A stretch of DNA of 64,000 nucleotides, from contig NZ_FNSI01000001.1 in the NCBI RefSeq assembly GCF_900104955.1, forward strand, positions 5,428,001-5,492,000. The letters run 5' to 3'. The notes under the pieces were generated by a model. That model was not told the origin of the DNA and did not search any database. It was given only the letters and a program-made list of their open reading frames with translations. The position numbers and the translations under genes are program-made. Of the stretch, positions 60,711 to 64,000 are shown one piece after another. Every line of letters starts with the position of its first letter. The first letter of the stretch is position 1. The stretch is from Beijerinckia sp. 28-YEA-48 (GTDB lineage: Bacteria > Pseudomonadota > Alphaproteobacteria > Rhizobiales > Beijerinckiaceae).

Positions 60711-61571
60711 CTATTTGGTGCGCGTGGCGCTCCACTCGCGGGCGACGTCGGTGGCTGCCGCCATGTCGAAACGCATTGCATCACCATCTACCTTGCCGAG
60801 GAAGATACGGTGGCGGCCGTCGGCTGGCTCAAGTGTGAAGCGGATGCGGTCGCCGATCAATTGGCCGCCGGTGACTTTCGCAGCGGCGCCATTGACCGTG
60901 GCGAGGCCATCGAACGTCTGGTATTTCTGCTTCAGGTCGAGCGTATAATTGTCATTGCCTTCGCGCACCGTCCATTTGCCTTCGATCGGCGCCGGCACGA
61001 CCCAGAAATAGAAGTCGCGCACGCCCACCTGGCCGCGCTGGTCCGGTTCCCAATCGCCCATCATGAACGCATGGGAGACGATGCGCGAGCCAGGTTTCAT
61101 TTCCTGGAGGATGCGCGGGCGCAGCTTCAGGTTGACGTCGGGCAGCAGATACATGGTCAGCACCGAGGCTTTGCCGATCGGCGTGTCGAACAGATTGCGG
61201 ACTTCGAAAGTGACCTTGTCGGCGACGCCGGCTGTCTTGGCGTTTTCATTGGCCTCGAGGATGCGCTCGGGATTGATGTCGACGCCAAAACCGGCGGTGC
61301 CGAATTTTTTCGCGGCGGTGACGAGCATGCGGCCGTCGCCACAGCCCAGATCCATGACAAAGTCGTTGCCGGTCACTTTGGCCATGTCGAGCATGCGGTC
61401 GACCACCTCCTGGGGCGTCGGCACATAGGGCACGTCGAGGCGCGGGCGCAGCCGGGGCTCCTGCGCCTGGACGGGCAAGGCAGCAGGCAAAGCAGCAGCA
61501 GGCAGAGCGAGAGCTGTGCCGATCAGGCCGAGAGCGGTTCGTCTGTTCGGACTAAAGCCTGCTGCCTGCAT
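60711..61571 (-). CDS. Exported SAM-dependent methyltransferase-domain protein
   Basis: A 286-residue protein from the ATG at 61571. The N-terminus is a twin-arginine-like signal (SPNRRTALGLIGTALALP) ending near PVQAQE. It is followed by VPYVPTPQEVVDRMLDMA, the SAM motif FVMDLGCGDGRML (71-83), DINPERILEAN and a C-terminal beta domain with KWTVREGNDNYTLDL. SAM is not normally available outside the cytoplasm, so export of this fold is puzzling; the protein may have a different ligand. The gene is divergent from the small membrane protein. Confidence 0.85.
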   Translation of the reverse strand: MQAAGFSPNRRTALGLIGTALALPAAALPAALPVQAQEPRLRPRLDVPYVPTPQEVVDRMLDMAKVTGNDFVMDLGCGDGRMLVTAAKKFGTAGFGVDINPERILEANENAKTAGVADKVTFEVRNLFDTPIGKASVLTMYLLPDVNLKLRPRILQEMKPGSRIVSHAFMMGDWEPDQRGQVGVRDFYFWVVPAPIEGKWTVREGNDNYTLDLKQKYQTFDGLATVNGAAAKVTGGQLIGDRIRFTLEPADGRHRIFLGKVDGDAMRFDMAAATDVAREWSATRTK

Positions 61572-61711
61572 GGTTTTCCTCGTTTTGCCGGGGCGGGCGA
61601 GCCCAGGATGGTTGATTGTTCTGGGGAGCATCGCCTGTGGCTCTTGTCCTGGCGTCGGTAATTCTACGGGGACTCACGGAAAATTCATCATTAGGGCGCT
61701 AAGCCTTGGCT

Positions 61712-62308
61712 ATGACCGTCGTCCGCGCCCCGATCTTTGGACGCCGCGGCCAGAGAGCCGCCCCGGCGGTGCGGCCCCCGGTGGGCGCACCGGTCGATGG
61801 CGTGCCTTTTCGTCCCAAGCCCACGGATGAAAATTTCACCGTTCTGGCGCGGCAGATGCTGCGCGAGGGCGATAACGTGCAGTATTCCGCGGAGCGCCCG
61901 GGCGAGGTGCCGTGGTCAATGACCGCCGCCACGCTGGCCGGCGTCGCCGGCAGTTGCCTGCTGGCCGGGCTCTATATCGTTGCCGCCAAAGGGCCGGTCG
62001 AGATCATTCCCGGACTGAAAATGACACTTGGTGGCAGTTCGCAAATGCTGCTGCTGGCGATCGTGCTTGGGTTGTGGAACGGCGCGCAGATCGCCGTGAC
62101 TGCGACGATGGTGAGCCATATGGCGATGCGCTTCGTCCAGATGACCAGCCCGACCGCCTATGCGATCGCCGGGGGCATCAGCGGCGCCGTCTATGATTAT
62201 GGCATGGCGATGCTGACCGGGGAGTCCAGCAATGTTCTGGTCACCGCCGCGACCGGTCTGGCGGCGGGCTTTCTTTATCGGCGGTTCGCGGGCTTACGCT
62301 CCGGATAA
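61712..62308 (+). CDS. Small membrane protein of unknown function
   Basis: A 198-residue protein from the ATG at 61712; an in-frame TTG is at 61706. The first 65 residues are polar and Pro/Arg-rich (RAAPAVRPPVGAPVDGVPF). They are followed by about three to four membrane segments (LAGVAGSCLLAGLYIVAA, QMLLLAIVLGLWNGAQIAVT, AYAIAGGISGAVYDYGMAML, VLVTAATGLAAGFLY). I recognise no family. It lies between the exported methyltransferase and uvrB. Related proteins may be common in Hyphomicrobiales, but this cannot be checked here. Confidence 0.7.
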   Translation: MTVVRAPIFGRRGQRAAPAVRPPVGAPVDGVPFRPKPTDENFTVLARQMLREGDNVQYSAERPGEVPWSMTAATLAGVAGSCLLAGLYIVAAKGPVEIIPGLKMTLGGSSQMLLLAIVLGLWNGAQIAVTATMVSHMAMRFVQMTSPTAYAIAGGISGAVYDYGMAMLTGESSNVLVTAATGLAAGFLYRRFAGLRSG

Positions 62309-62380
62309 AACCTGCACTGCTGACAAAAACTGACAGGATTGCGGCTTTTCCCAAGGCCTGACTCCCCCCATATTGCCGGC

Positions 62381-64000
62381 ATGGCCAAATCACCCAGCAA
62401 GTCTCCGAAAAGCCCCGTGCGGCCGACGCGCGCCAAGGCGTCGCGTCCCGACGTCCAGCCGCTCGACGAGCATCTCGCCAGCCTGCTCAATCCAGCGTTG
62501 AACGAACCGCGCGGCGGCTTCGGCGAGGCGCCGCAAAAAGGCTTCGATGCCGGGACGGCCGAGGGCATCGATCCGACCCTGGCCAAAACCTTCCTGCCGC
62601 AGCCCACTGGTCGTTCGCGTTCGCGCAAGCCGGAACTGACCGGCGCGACGGCGACGGTCGAGTCCCTGAAGGAATTGCTCGAACAGGGCGATCCGAACCT
62701 GCGCGAGGAAAAGCCCTGGACGCCGCATCGCCCGGCCCGCCCGGAAAAATCGGAAGGCGGCATCCCTTTCAAACTGGTGTCCGAATATGAGCCGAAGGGC
62801 GATCAGCCCAGAGCCATCACCGAACTCGTGGCCGGTGTCGATGCAAGGGAACGCGATCAGGTGCTGCTCGGCGTCACCGGCTCGGGCAAGACATTTACGG
62901 TGGCGCAGGTCATCGCCCGCACCAATCGGCCGGCGCTGGTGCTGGCGCCCAACAAGACCCTGGCGGCGCAGCTCTACGGCGAGTTCAAGAGCTTCTTTCC
63001 CGACAATGCCGTCGAATATTTCGTGTCCTACTACGACTACTATCAGCCGGAAGCCTATGTTCCGCGCACGGACACCTATATCGAGAAGGAATCCTCGATC
63101 AACGAACAGATCGACCGCATGCGCCACGCGGCGACGCGGTCGCTGCTCGAACGCGACGATGTGATCATCGTCGCCTCGGTCTCGTGCATTTACGGTATCG
63201 GCTCGGTCGAGACCTATACGGCGATGACCTTCTCGCTGAAGCTCGGCGAGAAGATCGATCAGCGCCAGCTCATCGCCGATCTTGTCGCCCTGCAATACAA
63301 GCGGTCGCTTGGCGATTTCTCGCGTGGTCTGTTCCGCGTGCGCGGCGATACGATTGAAGTGTTTCCGGCGCATTATGAAGATCGCGCCTGGCGCATCGGC
63401 TTTTTTGGCGACGAGATCGAGACCATCGCCGAATTCGATCCCTTGACCGGACACAAGACGCAGGATCTCGAGTTCGTCAAAATCTACGCCAATTCGCATT
63501 ACGTGACGCCGCGTCCGACGCTGATCCAGTCGATCGCCGGCATCAAGTCCGAAATGAAACAGCGGTTGGGCGAATTGTATAACGGTGGCCGGCTGTTGGA
63601 AGCGCAGCGGCTGGAACAGCGCACTATGTTCGATCTGGAAATGCTGGAGGCGACGGGGTCCTGCGCCGGCATCGAGAACTATTCGCGCTATCTCACCGGC
63701 CGCAAGCCGGGTGAACCGCCACCGACCTTGTTCGAATATCTGCCCGACAATGCGCTGGTCTTCGCCGACGAGAGCCATGTCACCGTGCCGCAGATTGGCG
63801 GCATGTATCGCGGCGACTTTCGCCGCAAGGCGACATTGGCCGAATATGGCTTCCGCCTGCCGTCGTGCCTGGACAACCGGCCGCTGCGCTTCGAGGAATG
63901 GGAAGCGATGCGGCCGCAGACCGTGCATGTCTCGGCGACACCGGGCAGTTGGGAGATGGAGCAGACCGGCGGCGTCTTCACCGAACAGGTGATCCGCCCG
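62381..64000 (+). CDS. uvrB: Excinuclease ABC subunit B (N-terminal 540 codons, runs off the window)
   Basis: The frame is open from the ATG at 62381 to the last base, 540 codons, with the 3' end outside. The helicase Walker A is [10 protein letters not shown] (Gly164-Thr171), followed by [27 protein letters not shown] (beta-hairpin region), [12 protein letters not shown] and [19 protein letters not shown]. In E. coli the Walker A begins near residue 39, so this protein has an extra N-terminal stretch of about 125 residues, Lys/Arg/Pro-rich and probably disordered. UvrB is the damage-verifying subunit of nucleotide excision repair with UvrA and UvrC. Confidence 0.95.
   Translation, partial: MAKSPSKSPKSPVRPTRAKASRPDVQPLDEHLASLLNPALNEPRGGFGEAPQKGFDAGTAEGIDPTLAKTFLPQPTGRSRSRKPELTGATATVESLKELLEQGDPNLREEKPWTPHRPARPEKSEGGIPFKLVSEYEPKGDQPRAITELVAGVDARERDQVLLGVTGSGKTFTVAQVIARTNRPALVLAPNKTLAAQLYGEFKSFFPDNAVEYFVSYYDYYQPEAYVPRTDTYIEKESSINEQIDRMRHAATRSLLERDDVIIVASVSCIYGIGSVETYTAMTFSLKLGEKIDQRQLIADLVALQYKRSLGDFSRGLFRVRGDTIEVFPAHYEDRAWRIGFFGDEIETIAEFDPLTGHKTQDLEFVKIYANSHYVTPRPTLIQSIAGIKSEMKQRLGELYNGGRLLEAQRLEQRTMFDLEMLEATGSCAGIENYSRYLTGRKPGEPPPTLFEYLPDNALVFADESHVTVPQIGGMYRGDFRRKATLAEYGFRLPSCLDNRPLRFEEWEAMRPQTVHVSATPGSWEMEQTGGVFTEQVIRP

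Noticed and set aside
62390..63928. Long open frame (512 codons) on the minus strand
   Set aside because: It lies wholly antisense to uvrB, whose motifs are unmistakable. It is an open frame caused by high G+C third positions and has low-complexity His/Arg/Gln-rich composition.
1..64000. tRNA, rRNA, CRISPR array, transposase or prophage genes
   Set aside because: No cloverleaf-like, rRNA-like or spacer-repeat pattern and no transposase or phage motifs were seen; a tRNAscan/CRISPR search would be the formal test.

Overview
The window is a high-G+C chromosomal segment of an alphaproteobacterium, most likely of the order Hyphomicrobiales (Rhizobiales). The evidence is the codon usage, the many Bug/TctC-type and LivFGM-type uptake genes, a UvrB with a long N-terminal extension, an alphaproteobacterial-type Zur box and a Rhizobiales-like palindromic intergenic repeat. 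I see no rRNA, tRNA, CRISPR array, insertion sequence or prophage. Coding density is very high, and no stretch over 300 bases lacks a gene.

Region 1 (1-15.5 kb) is a catabolic and uptake island. It holds the end of a branched-chain-amino-acid-type ABC transporter (livM-G-F), a short-chain dehydrogenase, a Bug-type binding protein and a LysR regulator. Two divergent operons follow. The leftward one encodes a heme-oxygenase-like diiron oxidase (HDO/TenA-like), two [2Fe-2S] ferredoxins with an unknown small protein between them, an aspartate-dehydrogenase-like enzyme, a GntR/FCD regulator and an alpha/beta hydrolase. The rightward one encodes a permease, an aldehyde dehydrogenase, a GlcG/HbpS-like protein and an acyl-CoA-dehydrogenase-like flavoprotein, with an AraC regulator after them. 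Two copies of TTGTATA-N3-TATACAA lie over the divergent promoters and probably bind the GntR protein. The substrate is unknown; this is the best candidate here for an undescribed pathway.

Region 2 (15.5-20.3 kb) is an OmpR/EnvZ-type two-component system followed by four tandem paralogous small exported proteins. Each paralogue has its own stem-loop 3' end and a copy of a box that also precedes the response regulator gene, which suggests a compact autoregulated envelope regulon. A double-zinc-ribbon protein follows.

Region 3 (20.3-35.7 kb) is mixed. It has a cation diffusion facilitator, a DapA-like protein lacking the catalytic lysine, and a LysR gene divergent from an isochorismatase-fold hydrolase, an F420-reductase-like dinucleotide-binding protein and a cytoplasmic molybdopterin oxidoreductase. 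Then come a palindromic repeat, a CobW/ZigA-type zinc GTPase under a perfect Zur palindrome, two VOC/PhnB-fold proteins, a LemA-M48 protease pair, an uncharacterised beta-helix-like protein and a second Bug protein.

Region 4 (35.7-47.3 kb) is a leftward nitrogen-scavenging operon: an oligopeptide-type ABC transporter (binding protein, two permeases, a fused double ATPase), then AtzF-, AtzG-, AtzE- and AtzH-like genes and an MFS transporter. It is divergent from a GntR/FCD regulator whose intergenic region carries three TTGCAT repeats at exact 20-bp spacing.

Region 5 (47.4-57 kb) carries a conserved but poorly understood ligase/peptidase module: transglutaminase-DUF2126, circularly permuted ATP-grasp-alpha-E, and transglutaminase. 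It is followed by a low-G+C orphan gene, a SET-domain methyltransferase and a yjfL/yjfM/yjfC-like trio (DUF350, Ser/Gly-rich membrane protein, glutathionylspermidine-synthase-like ATP-grasp).

Region 6 (57-64 kb) has a DUF4394 exported protein divergent from an ECF sigma/anti-sigma pair, with matching candidate promoters on both sides. After these come an APC permease, an exported SAM-dependent methyltransferase, a small membrane protein and the first 540 codons of uvrB, which runs off the window.
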